A stretch of DNA of 64,000 bases from an uncultured Lachnospiraceae bacterium (GCA_947625205.1 CANQNN010000002.1:186001-250000); one strand, 5' to 3'. Shown: positions 28,954 through 38,687, counted from the first letter of the stretch. Notes: generated by a model not told the origin, from the sequence alone. Made by a program: numbers and translations.

Positions 28954-29490
28954 ATGGCGACTTGGAATTCACGCGGTCTCAGAGGCTCCACTTTAGAGGA
29001 CCTGATAAACCGCACCAACGATAAATATCTGGAAAGCGGACTGGCTCTTATTCAGAAAATACCGACGCCGATCACGCCCATCAACATAGATAAGGAGAGC
29101 AGACACATTACGCTTGCCTATTTTGAACAAAAGAGTACTGTGGACTATATCGGTGTGGTACAGGGCATTCCGGTGTGCTTTGACGCGAAGGAATGCGCCG
29201 TGGACACCTTTTCCCTGCAAAATATCCATGCGCATCAGGTGGAGTTTATGGGACAGTTCGAGAAACAAAAAGGAATCGCCTTTTTCCTGATCTACTATTC
29301 CCACAAAGACGTCTTTTATTATCTGCCGTATGAAATGCTGCGCTATTTCTGGGACCGGGCAAGGGACGGCGGCAGAAAAAGCTTCCGGTATGAGGAACTG
29401 AATCCCGAATATATTCTTCCGAAAAAACACGGCATTCTCGTTCCGTATCTGGATATTTTGCAGAAGGATCTGGACGACAGGGCAGACTAG
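28954..29490 (+). CDS. recU: Holliday junction resolvase RecU
   Basis: 178 residues, the Gram-positive resolvase. Visible family blocks: NSRGLRGSTLEDLINRTNDKYLESGLALIQKIPTP, then QKSTVDYIGV and FDAKE (metal-binding Asp and ExK-type nuclease core), then NIHAHQVEFM and GIAFFLIYY. Resolves recombination intermediates and aids chromosome segregation. ATG 28954 has AGAGG 8 bases upstream; the GTG at 28924 is not supported. No ponA gene, its usual partner, is adjacent. Confidence 0.88.
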   Translation: MATWNSRGLRGSTLEDLINRTNDKYLESGLALIQKIPTPITPINIDKESRHITLAYFEQKSTVDYIGVVQGIPVCFDAKECAVDTFSLQNIHAHQVEFMGQFEKQKGIAFFLIYYSHKDVFYYLPYEMLRYFWDRARDGGRKSFRYEELNPEYILPKKHGILVPYLDILQKDLDDRAD

Positions 29491-29514
29491 TCATGAGCGG
29501 GCTGTTTTGTGTGG

Positions 29515-29543
29515 TTGACAAAAGAGTGCATTTAAGTTATAGT
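29515..29543 (+). promoter_or_regulatory. Promoter of the histidine operon
   Basis: TTGACA (29515-29520), 17-base spacer, TATAGT (29538-29543): near-consensus housekeeping promoter. The remaining leader to the hisZ start is about 77 bases and shows no T-box or His-rich leader peptide. Confidence 0.8.
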
Positions 29544-29620
29544 AGAAAAAGTTTAGTATGCTAATCAAGTAATGAATCACCGCTTTAACGTGATAAATTG
29601 CAGCGGAAAGGGAGCTTAAG

Positions 29621-30745
29621 ATGAACGCTAAGCTGGTACATACCCCTGAGGGAGTCAGGGACATCTATGGAGATGAGAAAGCAAAAAAAACTGTCGTTGA
29701 GGGATTGCTGCGCAAGGTGATAGCAGGGTACGGTTACCGGGATATACAAACGCCGACATTTGAATTTTTTGATGTTTTTTCCAGGGAAGTCGGTACGACA
29801 CCGTCGAAAGAGCTGTACAAATTCTTTGACAAAGAAGGCAATACACTGGTTCTGCGGCCTGATTTTACCCCTTCGATAGCCAGATGCGCGGCAAAGTATT
29901 TTATGGACGAGGATGTGCCGATCCGTTTTTGCTATCAGGGCAACACATTCACGAATACATCGGAGCTTCAGGGAAAACTGAAGGAAGTCACCCAGATGGG
30001 GGCGGAACTGATCGGGGATGCGTCTGTGCAGGCAGATGCGGAGATGATCGCTGTGACGATCGAGGCGTTATGGTACGCGGGACTCAACGATTTTCAGATC
30101 AGCATCGGCAATCTGGAGTATTTTAAAGGGATCTGCGCGGAGGCAGGACTGGACGAGGATACGGAGCTGGAGCTGCGGGAATATATTTCCGGCAAGAATT
30201 ATTTCGGCGCCGAAGAGCTGCTTGATAAAACAAACGCGGACAGGAAGGATAAGGAATTGCTGCTCAAGGTGAGCGATCTGTTCGGCCCGGCATCCATACT
30301 GGATGACGCAAAGAAGGCGGCAACGAACAAGCGCTCCCGCGATGCGGTTGAAAGACTGGAAAAAGTATACAGGGTATTGTGCGATTACGGCGTTGAGAAA
30401 TACGTTTCTTTTGACCTCGGCATGTTAAGCAAGTATAATTATTATACCGGCATTATCTTTAAGGGCTATACTTATGGCGTGGGCGATGCTATCGTCAAGG
30501 GCGGCAGGTATGATAATCTGCTGAAGCGTTTCGGCAAGGATTCGCCGGCGATCGGCTTTATGATAGTTGTGGACGACCTTTTATCGGCAATGAACAGACA
30601 GCACGTTGAGATCCCATGTGATGACGGTATCACGAAGCTGTATTACAGTGAGAAGGATTTCGGCGAGAAGCTAAGAGAAGCCCGTCAGATGCGCGGGGCA
30701 GGCAAGAGAGTAGAATTGCTGCCGGAAAGTGTGTTAAAAAGATGA
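29621..30745 (+). CDS. hisZ: ATP phosphoribosyltransferase regulatory subunit HisZ
   Basis: 374 residues, a catalytically inactive class II His-tRNA-synthetase paralogue. N-terminal HTPEGVRDIYGDE, motif 2-like LRPDFTPSIARCAAKYF and motif 3 region DAIVKGGRYDNLLKRFG are seen, while the synthetase anticodon-binding domain is missing. It assembles with the short HisG as an octamer and confers histidine inhibition. The ATGA overlap with hisG supports coupled synthesis. Confidence 0.92.
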   Translation: MNAKLVHTPEGVRDIYGDEKAKKTVVEGLLRKVIAGYGYRDIQTPTFEFFDVFSREVGTTPSKELYKFFDKEGNTLVLRPDFTPSIARCAAKYFMDEDVPIRFCYQGNTFTNTSELQGKLKEVTQMGAELIGDASVQADAEMIAVTIEALWYAGLNDFQISIGNLEYFKGICAEAGLDEDTELELREYISGKNYFGAEELLDKTNADRKDKELLLKVSDLFGPASILDDAKKAATNKRSRDAVERLEKVYRVLCDYGVEKYVSFDLGMLSKYNYYTGIIFKGYTYGVGDAIVKGGRYDNLLKRFGKDSPAIGFMIVVDDLLSAMNRQHVEIPCDDGITKLYYSEKDFGEKLREARQMRGAGKRVELLPESVLKR

Positions 30746-31386
30746 GTGAAGACAGATACTTAACATTTGCCCTCGGGAAAGGGCGGCTTGCCAATAAGAC
30801 AATGGAATTGTTTGAGAGAGTCGGCATTACATGCGAAGAGATGAAAGACAAGGATTCCCGCAGGCTGATCTTTGTAAACAACGAATTAAAGCTTAAGTTT
30901 TTCCTTGCGAAGAGTCCGGATGTGCCAACCTACGTAGAGTACGGCGCCGCCGATATCGGCGTGGTCGGTAAAGATACCATCATGGAAGAAAACAGGCGCG
31001 TCTATGAGGTGCTTGACTTAGGATACGGCAAATGCCGTATGTGCGTCTGCGGACCCGGGAGCGCAAAGGAACTGTTAAAGCATCACGAAATGATCCGTGT
31101 GGCGAGTAAATATCCTGCTATTGCGAAAGATTATTTTTATAATAAAAAGCATCAGACGGTGGATATCATTAAACTGAACGGTTCCGTGGAGCTGGCGCCT
31201 ATCGTCAAGCTTGCCGATGTGATCGTGGATATCGTGGAAACAGGTTCCACGCTGCGCGAGAACGGGCTGGAAGTATTGGAAGAGATCTGTCCTCTGTCGG
31301 CGCGTATGATCGTTAATCAGGTCAGTATGCAGATGGAGCCGGAGCGGATCAGGAAGTTGATACAGCGACTGAAGGAGAATCTGTGA
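30742..31386 (+). CDS. hisG: ATP phosphoribosyltransferase catalytic subunit (short form)
   Basis: 214 residues, the short HisG lacking the C-terminal regulatory domain, which fits the presence of hisZ. Motifs: FALGKGRLANKTMELF, ADIGVVGKDT and the PRPP-binding VDIVETGSTLRENGLEV. Catalyses the first step of histidine synthesis. Starts within the last codons of hisZ. Confidence 0.95.
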   Translation: MSEDRYLTFALGKGRLANKTMELFERVGITCEEMKDKDSRRLIFVNNELKLKFFLAKSPDVPTYVEYGAADIGVVGKDTIMEENRRVYEVLDLGYGKCRMCVCGPGSAKELLKHHEMIRVASKYPAIAKDYFYNKKHQTVDIIKLNGSVELAPIVKLADVIVDIVETGSTLRENGLEVLEEICPLSARMIVNQVSMQMEPERIRKLIQRLKENL

Positions 31387-31402
31387 TCGAAAGGAGAAAG
31401 CT

Positions 31403-32209
31403 ATGGAGAATAATGAAACAAACAGGACCGCAGAAAATAATTCCGGAAAAGAAAGAAGAGGCGGCATAAAGGAATGGAAGGGCATCATCATTGCGCTGAT
31501 CGCAGGGATATGCGCGATCCTGTGCATATGTATCATGTCGGACCGTCTTGTTACTTATAAGCAGACGGCAGGCGGGGGACTTACGGCTACCGGTTCCGCA
31601 AGCTGCGATTTTGAATCGGATCTGATCGTATGGCGAGGCAGTTATACAGCCTTTGATACGACAACGCAGGCAGCCTACCGGAAGCTTGCCAAAGACGGGG
31701 AAGCTGTCAAAAAATACCTTCTCGATAACGGCGTGACAGAGGATGAGATGACCTTCGGTTCTGTCAGCATCTCCCAGAGATGGCAGACCGAGTACAATGA
31801 TGCCGGATACGAGATCGGTAGCTATCTGGAAGGATACGACCTGTATCAGCAGATCACCATTACGTCATATGATGTGGATAAGGTGGACGCGATTTCCAGA
31901 GATGTCACTCAGCTGATTGAATCCAATGTGGAGTTTACCTCCTATGAGCCGGAATATTTCTATACGAAGCTGGACGAGTTAAAATTACAGCTTGTGGACG
32001 AGGCGACACAGAACGCCAAAGCCCGGATCGATATTATGGCGTCAGGAACGGGCGCGGAGCTTGGCGAACTGTTAAATGCCAACCTGGGTGTTTTCCAGAT
32101 CACTGCCCAGAACACAAGCTCCGAATACAGCTACGGCGGCGCTTTTGACACGAGCTCCAGGTTTAAGACCGCGTCCATTACCGTAAAGTTAAATTACAGC
32201 GTACAGTAA
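31403..32209 (+). CDS. SIMPL-domain (DUF541) protein, membrane-anchored
   Basis: 268 residues. A polar basic N-terminus precedes one membrane segment (about 28-46, WKGIIIALIAGICAILCICIM), so the rest is outside the cell. The SIMPL/DUF541 fold follows: LTATGSASCDFESDLIVWRGSY, AVKKYLLDNGVTEDEMTF and a C-terminal ITVKLNYSV strand. The family occurs in all kingdoms without a defined reaction. It lies between hisG (16 bases) and hisD (about 60 bases) with no terminator or promoter, so it is co-transcribed with histidine enzymes although no biochemical link is known. Confidence 0.82.
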   Translation: MENNETNRTAENNSGKERRGGIKEWKGIIIALIAGICAILCICIMSDRLVTYKQTAGGGLTATGSASCDFESDLIVWRGSYTAFDTTTQAAYRKLAKDGEAVKKYLLDNGVTEDEMTFGSVSISQRWQTEYNDAGYEIGSYLEGYDLYQQITITSYDVDKVDAISRDVTQLIESNVEFTSYEPEYFYTKLDELKLQLVDEATQNAKARIDIMASGTGAELGELLNANLGVFQITAQNTSSEYSYGGAFDTSSRFKTASITVKLNYSVQ

Positions 32210-32271
32210 CCGCCTGATAACAGGCAAAACGGCTACTTTACAATAATTCGACAGGAGGCTTGCAGAAAGCT

Positions 32272-33570
32272 ATGAGAACCGTACAACTGAACGAACAGAA
32301 TAAAGCCAGTCTGTTGCAGAATCTGTTAAAAAGAAGCCCGAACAATTACGGACAGTATGAGGAAACTGTGGCAAAGATCATCGCAGATGTAAGGGAACGG
32401 GGCGACAAAGCGGTCTTTAATTATACCAGACAGTTTGATAAATGGGACATCGGCGAAGATTCCGTCCGTGTGACGCAGCGTGAGATCGACGAGGCCTTTA
32501 ACTCCATCGAGCCGGAATTTGTCGAAGTGCTTAAGAGAGCCGCTGCGAATATTGAAGATTTTCATCGTAAACAGCTTAGAAACAGTTGGATCGATACCAA
32601 ACCGGACGGAAGCATTCTGGGACAGAGAATATTACCTATTGCAGTTTCGGGCGTCTATGTGCCCGGCGGCAAGGCGGCTTACCCCAGTAGCCTTCTGATG
32701 AATGTGATACCGGCAAAGGTTGCGGGCGTTAAGAAAGTCATTCTGACAACGCCTGCGGGTGCGGACGGAAAAGTCAATGCGGGTACGCTCGTTGCCGCCA
32801 GGATCGCGGGCGTGGATGAAATCTATAAAGTAGGCGGCGCGCAGGCGATCGCGGCGATGGCGTTCGGAACGGAGAGTATACCCAAGGTAGACAAGATCAC
32901 AGGCCCCGGCAACATTTTTGTGGCGCTTGCCAAGAAAGCCTGCTTCGGATATGTAAGCATAGACTCCATAGCGGGTCCCAGTGAGATACTGGTGCTTGCG
33001 GACGAGACAGCTAACCCGCGCTATGTGGCGGCGGATCTGCTGTCCCAGGCGGAGCATGACGAGCTCGCAAGCGCGATCCTGATCACCACGGATGCAAAGC
33101 TTGCAAAAGAGGTAGAGGCGCAGATCGAGGTCTTCCTAAAAGACTTGTCCAGAGCGGAGATCATAGAAAAGTCGCTCACACAGTACGGTTATATATTGCT
33201 TGCGGATTCTATGGATGAAGCTGTAGATGCGGCAAACGCGATCGCATCGGAGCATCTGGAGATCCTGACAAAAGACCCCTATGCGGTCATGACAAAGATA
33301 CAAAATGCCGGCGCTGTCTTTTTGGGCGAATATTCATCGGAGCCGCTGGGCGATTATTATGCAGGGCCGAATCATATTCTGCCTACAAACGGTACAGCAA
33401 GGTTTTTCTCACCGCTCAATGTAGATGACTTTATGAAGAAGACGAGCATTATCTCGTATTCAGAGGATGCGCTCAGGCGGGCGCATAAGGATATTGAGCT
33501 TTTCGCGGAGAAAGAAGGGCTTACGGCGCACGCAAACTCTATCAGGGTCAGATTTGAAGAAAGAGGGTAA
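32272..33570 (+). CDS. hisD: Histidinol dehydrogenase
   Basis: 432 residues, normal length. Oxidises histidinol twice to histidine with NAD. Motifs: PGGKAAYPSSLLMNVIPAKVAGV, GPGNIFVALAKK, IDSIAGPSEILVLAD, LLSQAEHD and YAGPNHILPTNGTARF, containing the zinc ligands and catalytic Glu-His. ATG 32272 has an AGGAGG 13 bases upstream; the TTG at 32260 is too close to that site. Confidence 0.95.
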   Translation: MRTVQLNEQNKASLLQNLLKRSPNNYGQYEETVAKIIADVRERGDKAVFNYTRQFDKWDIGEDSVRVTQREIDEAFNSIEPEFVEVLKRAAANIEDFHRKQLRNSWIDTKPDGSILGQRILPIAVSGVYVPGGKAAYPSSLLMNVIPAKVAGVKKVILTTPAGADGKVNAGTLVAARIAGVDEIYKVGGAQAIAAMAFGTESIPKVDKITGPGNIFVALAKKACFGYVSIDSIAGPSEILVLADETANPRYVAADLLSQAEHDELASAILITTDAKLAKEVEAQIEVFLKDLSRAEIIEKSLTQYGYILLADSMDEAVDAANAIASEHLEILTKDPYAVMTKIQNAGAVFLGEYSSEPLGDYYAGPNHILPTNGTARFFSPLNVDDFMKKTSIISYSEDALRRAHKDIELFAEKEGLTAHANSIRVRFEERG

Positions 33571-33572
33571 TT

Positions 33573-34160
33573 ATGGCAAGAACAGCAGATATAAACCGCA
33601 AAACCAAAGAGACTGATATCAGACTGTCGCTTGCGGTCGACGGCAAAGGGACAAGTGATATAAAGACGGGCATCGGATTTTTTGACCATATGCTGGAAGG
33701 GTTTTCCAGACACGGATTTTTTGATTTGACTCTCAGAGTCAATGGGGATCTTGACGTGGACGGACACCACACGGTGGAAGACACGGGGATCGTGCTGGGC
33801 ACGGCGATCAGGGAAGCGCTGGGCGATAAATCGGGAATAAAGCGCTACGGTTCCTTTATCCTGCCGATGGACGATGCGCTCTGCCTGTGCGCCATAGACC
33901 TGTGCGGAAGGCCCTATTTTTCTTTTGACTGCAAATTCCCCACAGAGCGCGTGGGCGGTCTGGAGACGGAGCTTGTCCGTGAATTTTTCTATGCGGTCAG
34001 CTACAGCGCCGGTATGAATCTGCATATCAGGATGCTTGACGGCGTCAATACGCATCACATGATCGAGGCTGCCTTTAAAGCATTTGGCAAGGCGCTTGAC
34101 GAGGCGGTATCTTACGATGAGAGAGTTACGGGCGTACTCAGCACCAAAGGCGCGCTGTAA
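33573..34160 (+). CDS. hisB: Imidazoleglycerol-phosphate dehydratase
   Basis: 195 residues, the monofunctional IGPD. The manganese-binding motifs are present: FFDHMLEGFSRHG, DGHHTVEDTGI and THHMIEAAFKAFGKAL. It starts two bases after hisD and precedes the fused hisIE gene by 51 bases. Confidence 0.95.
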   Translation: MARTADINRKTKETDIRLSLAVDGKGTSDIKTGIGFFDHMLEGFSRHGFFDLTLRVNGDLDVDGHHTVEDTGIVLGTAIREALGDKSGIKRYGSFILPMDDALCLCAIDLCGRPYFSFDCKFPTERVGGLETELVREFFYAVSYSAGMNLHIRMLDGVNTHHMIEAAFKAFGKALDEAVSYDERVTGVLSTKGAL

Positions 34161-34211
34161 AATCGTACGGGTACAGCATAAGAAACATCAGAAAGGGCAA
34201 GACATACAATT

Positions 34212-35495
34212 ATGAGTTACAAAAAATTTATCCCATGTATCTATCTGTACAGAGGGGACGCCGTAAAAAGCTTCACAGACCGGACTATCATTGACACAAA
34301 CCCGGCGGCGCTGGCTAAATTTTATGGCGACAACAACGCGGATGAACTGATCGTTTACGATATGTCGGAGGGTGATGCGGAGCATGAGGCGGCGCTGGAT
34401 ATCATTAAAGCGATCTGCTGTGAGGCAGAAATTCCGGTAACTGGCGCCGGCAACGTAAAGCGCATGGAAGACATTAAGAAATTGCTCTATGCGGGGTGCA
34501 GAAAAGCGGCGCTCAACTATTCTAAGCCGGATAATGTTGCGCTTACCGAAGGGGTATCAGGGAAGTTTGGCAAAGACAGGATAGCGGCATGCGTGACGGA
34601 GGCCGCAACGATCAGTGAGAATGCGGATATTCTGGAGCAGTATGTGACAGAAATCATCCTTGTAAAAGAAAAAGAGCTGAAGGATGCTATCCGCGTGTCG
34701 TCCCAGCCTGTCATTGCCTCCATACCGGACGTTTCGCTGGATAAGATACTGGAGCTTCTGTCAAATGACAATATCTGCGGAATATCCGGAAACGCCATCA
34801 ATGAGAATGCAAAGGAGCTGCCCGCGATCAAGCAGTTTTGCCGCAATAACGGTATCTGCGTGAATACCTTTGAACCTGCGGTCAGATGGGATGAGTTCAA
34901 GTTAAATTCCGACGGCCATGTAACGGTGGTGGTACAGGACTACAGGACCGATGAAGTTCTGATGGTGGCCTACATGAACGAGGAGGCCTACAATACGACG
35001 CTGCAGACCGGCAAAATGACCTATTACAGCAGAAGCCGTAAGGAATTGTGGGTCAAAGGAGAGACGAGCGGTCATTACCAGTATGTCAAGTCTATGACGG
35101 CAGACTGCGATAAAGACACCATACTTGCTAAGGTGTCGCAGGTCGGTGCGGCCTGCCATACCGGTTCGCATTCCTGTTTCTTTAATGAGATCATGTCCAA
35201 AGAGTATGAGGCATCGAATCCGCTTAAGGTCTTTGAACAGGTATTCGACGTCATCAAGGACAGGAAGATACATCCGAAGGAAGGTTCCTACACCAACTAT
35301 CTGTTCGATAAGGGCATCGACAAGATACTGAAAAAGCTTGGCGAAGAGGCAACGGAGATCGTGATCGCCGCCAAGAATCCCAACGCCAATGAAGTAAAAT
35401 ATGAGATCGCCGATTTCCTGTATCATATGATGGTTCTGATGGCGGAAAAGAACGTGACATGGGAGGAGATCACTGCGGAGCTGGCGCGAAGATAA
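34212..35495 (+). CDS. hisIE: HisF/HisA-like barrel fused to phosphoribosyl-AMP cyclohydrolase/phosphoribosyl-ATP pyrophosphatase (HisIE)
   Basis: 427 residues in three parts. Residues 1-220 are a HisA/HisF-like (beta-alpha)8 barrel: [14 protein letters not shown] aligns with the IPCLDVKDGxVVKG start of His[14 protein letters not shown] with [29 protein letters not shown] with the VGGGIRSVEDARxLLxAG phosphate site. The catalytic Asp of CLD is Tyr here (CIY), and the second Asp region reads AACVTEA, so this part looks inactive. Residues 225-330 are HisI with zinc cysteines in TADCDKDT and [12 protein letters not shown]. Residues 335-427 are HisE ([14 protein letters not shown] ... FLYHMMVLM). 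No hisA, hisF, hisH or hisC is in the operon. Confidence 0.88.
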   Translation: MSYKKFIPCIYLYRGDAVKSFTDRTIIDTNPAALAKFYGDNNADELIVYDMSEGDAEHEAALDIIKAICCEAEIPVTGAGNVKRMEDIKKLLYAGCRKAALNYSKPDNVALTEGVSGKFGKDRIAACVTEAATISENADILEQYVTEIILVKEKELKDAIRVSSQPVIASIPDVSLDKILELLSNDNICGISGNAINENAKELPAIKQFCRNNGICVNTFEPAVRWDEFKLNSDGHVTVVVQDYRTDEVLMVAYMNEEAYNTTLQTGKMTYYSRSRKELWVKGETSGHYQYVKSMTADCDKDTILAKVSQVGAACHTGSHSCFFNEIMSKEYEASNPLKVFEQVFDVIKDRKIHPKEGSYTNYLFDKGIDKILKKLGEEATEIVIAAKNPNANEVKYEIADFLYHMMVLMAEKNVTWEEITAELARR

Positions 35496-35529
35496 GACGT
35501 GATATCTGTCCTTGTTATCATGGAGTATA

Positions 35530-35555
35530 GAACGGGTTGACGCCCGTTCTTTTTT
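35530..35555 (+). terminator. Terminator of the histidine operon
   Basis: Perfect 7-bp stem GAACGGG / CCCGTTC, 6-base loop, then six T (35550-35555), 35 bases after the hisIE stop. Confidence 0.88.
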
Positions 35556-35607
35556 ATTAACAGTATGCATACAATTAACCAACACGATCGTGGATAGGCA
35601 GTATGCA

Positions 35608-36018
35608 ATGGAACGAAAAGCTTCTCTGGACAAAAAGCTGGCGCTTGCGCAATACATAAGGGAGGAAAATCACGGAAACCGTATGAAGATCAGGCAGCGG
35701 GAGAAGGTTCTGTATGGGACGGACACACAGCCGCCGCTTTACGATACGGGAAAATTATATACGATGGATCAACCGGGCGGTATTTCGCCGGAGAATGGCG
35801 TGGCGCCGGGATTTTCTACGGGCACGTTTAAATACCGCATGGCTTTGGCGATTCTTTTGTTTGTATTATTTCTTTTCTGTGACACCGGCGGTAATAAGAT
35901 AGGCGGTTATACTACCGCGCAGATACATGATATGATCATGGCGGACACCTTTAACCTGTACGGTGAGGAAAGCGGGACTTCCGGCGGGCTGGCAGCTTTG
36001 CTTGATTTCGGACAGTAA
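35608..36018 (+). CDS. Unknown small protein with one membrane segment
   Basis: About 136 residues from ATG 35608. The N-terminus is charged (ERKASLDKKLALAQYIREENHGNRMKI), a single hydrophobic helix is present near 77-93 (MALAILLFVLFLFCD), and about 40 residues follow outside it. There is no signal peptidase site, so it is likely a single-pass protein. No family recognised. The frame is open further upstream, but the histidine terminator makes an earlier start unlikely. It precedes the radical SAM gene by 45 bases. Confidence 0.6.
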   Translation: MERKASLDKKLALAQYIREENHGNRMKIRQREKVLYGTDTQPPLYDTGKLYTMDQPGGISPENGVAPGFSTGTFKYRMALAILLFVLFLFCDTGGNKIGGYTTAQIHDMIMADTFNLYGEESGTSGGLAALLDFGQ

Positions 36019-36063
36019 ATCTTATATACTAAAATGAAAGCAGATCATTGAAGGATTACGAGT

Positions 36064-37938
36064 ATGAGAAAACTTGCGCTTAGCGATGAGATATTGATGC
36101 AGATAGAGAAACCCGCCCGCTATATCGGCAACGAGGTCAACTCCGTCATGAAGGATAAAGAACATGTGGCTGTGCGGTTTGCCATGTGTTTTCCCGATGT
36201 ATATGAGATCGGTATGTCCCATCTGGGGATCCAGATCCTATATAGTATGCTGAATGAATGGGATGACGTGTGGTGCGAGCGCGTCTATTCGCCGTGGGTG
36301 GATCTGGATAAGATCATGAGGGAGCAGCGCATCCCTCTTTTTGCGTTAGAATCACAGGAACCCGTGAAGGACATGGATTTTCTAGGCATTACGATCCAGT
36401 ATGAAATGTGTTATACCAATATCCTGCAGGTGCTCGACCTGGCGCAGATACCGGTCTATGCCGGGGACCGCGGCGAAGATGTTCCGATCGTGATCGGCGG
36501 CGGACCGTGTACATATAATCCTGAGCCCATTGCTGATTTCTTCGATCTGTTCTATATCGGCGAGGGAGAGACGCAGTATAGGAATCTGTTTGACTGCTAT
36601 CTTGAAAACCGTAAGGGTGGCGGATCGAGACATGATTTTCTGCGAAAAGCCGCAAAGCTTCCGGGTATTTACGTACCACAGTTTTATGAAGAACAGTATA
36701 ATGAGGACGGCACGATACGCGGCCGTCGTAAATTATATGAGGACATTCCGGATACGATCTTAAAACAACTGGTGACGGATATGGATAACGCTTATTATCC
36801 GCTCAAACCCGTTGTGCCCTTTATTAAAGTGACACAGGACAGAGTGGTGCTGGAAATTCAGCGGGGTTGTATACGGGGCTGCCGTTTCTGTCAGGCGGGA
36901 CAATTATACCGCCCGGTGCGTGAACGCAGTGCGGACAGGCTTAAAGAGTATGCAAAGCAGCTGCTCGCCAATACGGGCCATGAAGAAATCTCATTAAGTT
37001 CCTTAAGCTCCAGCGATTACACGCAGTTAAACGAGCTGCTGGATTTTCTGATAGACGACTGCGACAAGAGACACGTCAATATATCCCTGCCGTCTCTTCG
37101 GATCGATGCCTTTTCACTGGATGTGATGAGTAAGGTACAGGATGTGAAGAAAAGCAGTCTGACTTTCGCGCCGGAGGCGGGCAGCCAGCGCCTGCGGGAT
37201 GTCATCAACAAAGGATTGACCGAAGAAGTCATCTTAAAAGGTGCGGCGCTTGCCTTTAAAGGCGGCTGGACCAGAGTAAAGCTGTACTTTATGCTCGGTC
37301 TCCCCACAGAGACGGATGAGGATATCAAGGGGATCGGCGATCTATCCAATAAGATCGCGGCGGTCTTTTTCGACACAGTGCCGAAGGACAAGCGTGTGAA
37401 CGGAAGGGTACAGATCGTGACAAGCACATCCTTCTTTATTCCCAAGCCTTTTACGCCTTTTCAGTGGGCTTCCATGTGCACGAAGGAGGAATTCATTGAT
37501 AAGGCTTATCTGACCAGACAGGGCATTATGGAGCAGCTGAACCAGAAAAGCATCAAATATAACTGGCATGAGGCTGATATAAGCGTACTGGAGGGCGTCT
37601 TTGCCAGAGGCGACCGCCGGATCGCAAAAGTCATATATGAAGCTTATAAAAAGGGCTGTCTGTTTGATTCGTGGAGCGAGTATTTCCGCAATGATGTATG
37701 GCTGGAGTGTTTCGAGGCGTGCGGCGTGGATATCGGTTTTTACACGACGAGAGAACGCGCGGATAATGAGATATTTCCGTGGGATTTCTTAGACTGCGGC
37801 GTGACGAAAGAGTTCCTGTTAAGAGAATGGAAAAAGGCGCAGACCCAGACCGTATCCAAAAACTGCAGGGAACAGTGCCAGGGATGCGGTGCCAACCGGT
37901 TCGGCGTGGGGATATGCTATGATAAAAATGCGGGCTGA
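36064..37938 (+). CDS. B12-binding-type radical SAM protein (TIGR03960 family)
   Basis: 624 residues. N-terminal Rossmann-like region (VRFAMCFPDVYEIGMSHLGIQILY), then a radical SAM barrel with RGCIRGCRFCQAG (CxxxCxxC) near residue 270, and a C-terminal region with the Cys-rich CREQCQGCGANRFG. In Firmicutes this family is always next to the DUF2344 protein and the RNase G-L21 genes, as here. The reaction is unknown; a link to RNA or ribosome modification is inferred from context. Confidence 0.9.
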   Translation: MRKLALSDEILMQIEKPARYIGNEVNSVMKDKEHVAVRFAMCFPDVYEIGMSHLGIQILYSMLNEWDDVWCERVYSPWVDLDKIMREQRIPLFALESQEPVKDMDFLGITIQYEMCYTNILQVLDLAQIPVYAGDRGEDVPIVIGGGPCTYNPEPIADFFDLFYIGEGETQYRNLFDCYLENRKGGGSRHDFLRKAAKLPGIYVPQFYEEQYNEDGTIRGRRKLYEDIPDTILKQLVTDMDNAYYPLKPVVPFIKVTQDRVVLEIQRGCIRGCRFCQAGQLYRPVRERSADRLKEYAKQLLANTGHEEISLSSLSSSDYTQLNELLDFLIDDCDKRHVNISLPSLRIDAFSLDVMSKVQDVKKSSLTFAPEAGSQRLRDVINKGLTEEVILKGAALAFKGGWTRVKLYFMLGLPTETDEDIKGIGDLSNKIAAVFFDTVPKDKRVNGRVQIVTSTSFFIPKPFTPFQWASMCTKEEFIDKAYLTRQGIMEQLNQKSIKYNWHEADISVLEGVFARGDRRIAKVIYEAYKKGCLFDSWSEYFRNDVWLECFEACGVDIGFYTTRERADNEIFPWDFLDCGVTKEFLLREWKKAQTQTVSKNCREQCQGCGANRFGVGICYDKNAG

Positions 37939-37970
37939 AAGGACAGCTCAAAAAAGACAGGATATATTTT

Positions 37971-38666
37971 ATGAAAATACGCATTAAATTCGCCAAGTAT
38001 GGCGTTATGAAGTTCATAGGGCATCTGGACATGATGCGCTATTTCCAGAAGGCGGTCAGAAGAGCCGGTATTGATATCCGGTATTCTGAGGGCTTCAGTC
38101 CCCATCAGATCATGTCTTTTGCCGCGCCTCTCGGCGTAGGGATCGAAAGCTTCGGAGAATACATGGATATCGAGGTGCTTTCCATGACTTCTGCAGAAGA
38201 CATGAAACAGGCGCTTGACCGCGTTATGGTGGAAGGCGTCAGGATCCTCTCGGTGAACGTGATGCCCGATCATGTCAAAAACGCTATGGCAAGCGTGGCG
38301 GCAGCGTCCTACAGGATCGCCATGAAAAACAGAGCTTTCCCGATAAATGAGCTGGACGAAAAATTGCGGGCGTTTTACGCGCAGGAGACGATTCCGTACA
38401 CGAAAGAGACGAAGAAGGGCATTGCGGAACTGGACTTAAAGCAGGGATTATATAAAATCGAGGCTGACGAAAGCGGCGCTGTCTGTATGCTTGTAAATGC
38501 CAGCAGCAGCGGGAATATTAAACCGACTGTGATATTTGAAAAATTCTGTGAATTTACAGGCGTTTCTATTCCGCAGACAGCTTATCAGGTGACACGTTTA
38601 GAGACGTATGCGGATATGGCAGAAGAGGGAGAGGCACATAAATTTGTGCCTCTGTCAGAGGTATAA
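37971..38666 (+). CDS. DUF2344 (TIGR03936) radical-SAM-linked protein
   Basis: 231 residues. Starts MKIRIKFAKYGVMKFIGHLDMMRYFQKAVRRAGIDIRYSEGFSPHQIMSFAAPLGVGIES, the characteristic start of the family. It has no cluster motif of its own. It partners the preceding radical SAM enzyme, being found fused to it or adjacent in many genomes. The RNA-binding-like N-terminal fold suggests substrate recognition, which is inference. Confidence 0.9.
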   Translation: MKIRIKFAKYGVMKFIGHLDMMRYFQKAVRRAGIDIRYSEGFSPHQIMSFAAPLGVGIESFGEYMDIEVLSMTSAEDMKQALDRVMVEGVRILSVNVMPDHVKNAMASVAAASYRIAMKNRAFPINELDEKLRAFYAQETIPYTKETKKGIAELDLKQGLYKIEADESGAVCMLVNASSSGNIKPTVIFEKFCEFTGVSIPQTAYQVTRLETYADMAEEGEAHKFVPLSEV

Positions 38667-38687
38667 TATAAGCAAGGCGCAGTTTGA

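Noticed and set aside
29544-29620. His leader peptide or T-box before hisZ
   Set aside because: The 77-base leader has no run of His codons and no T-box elements.
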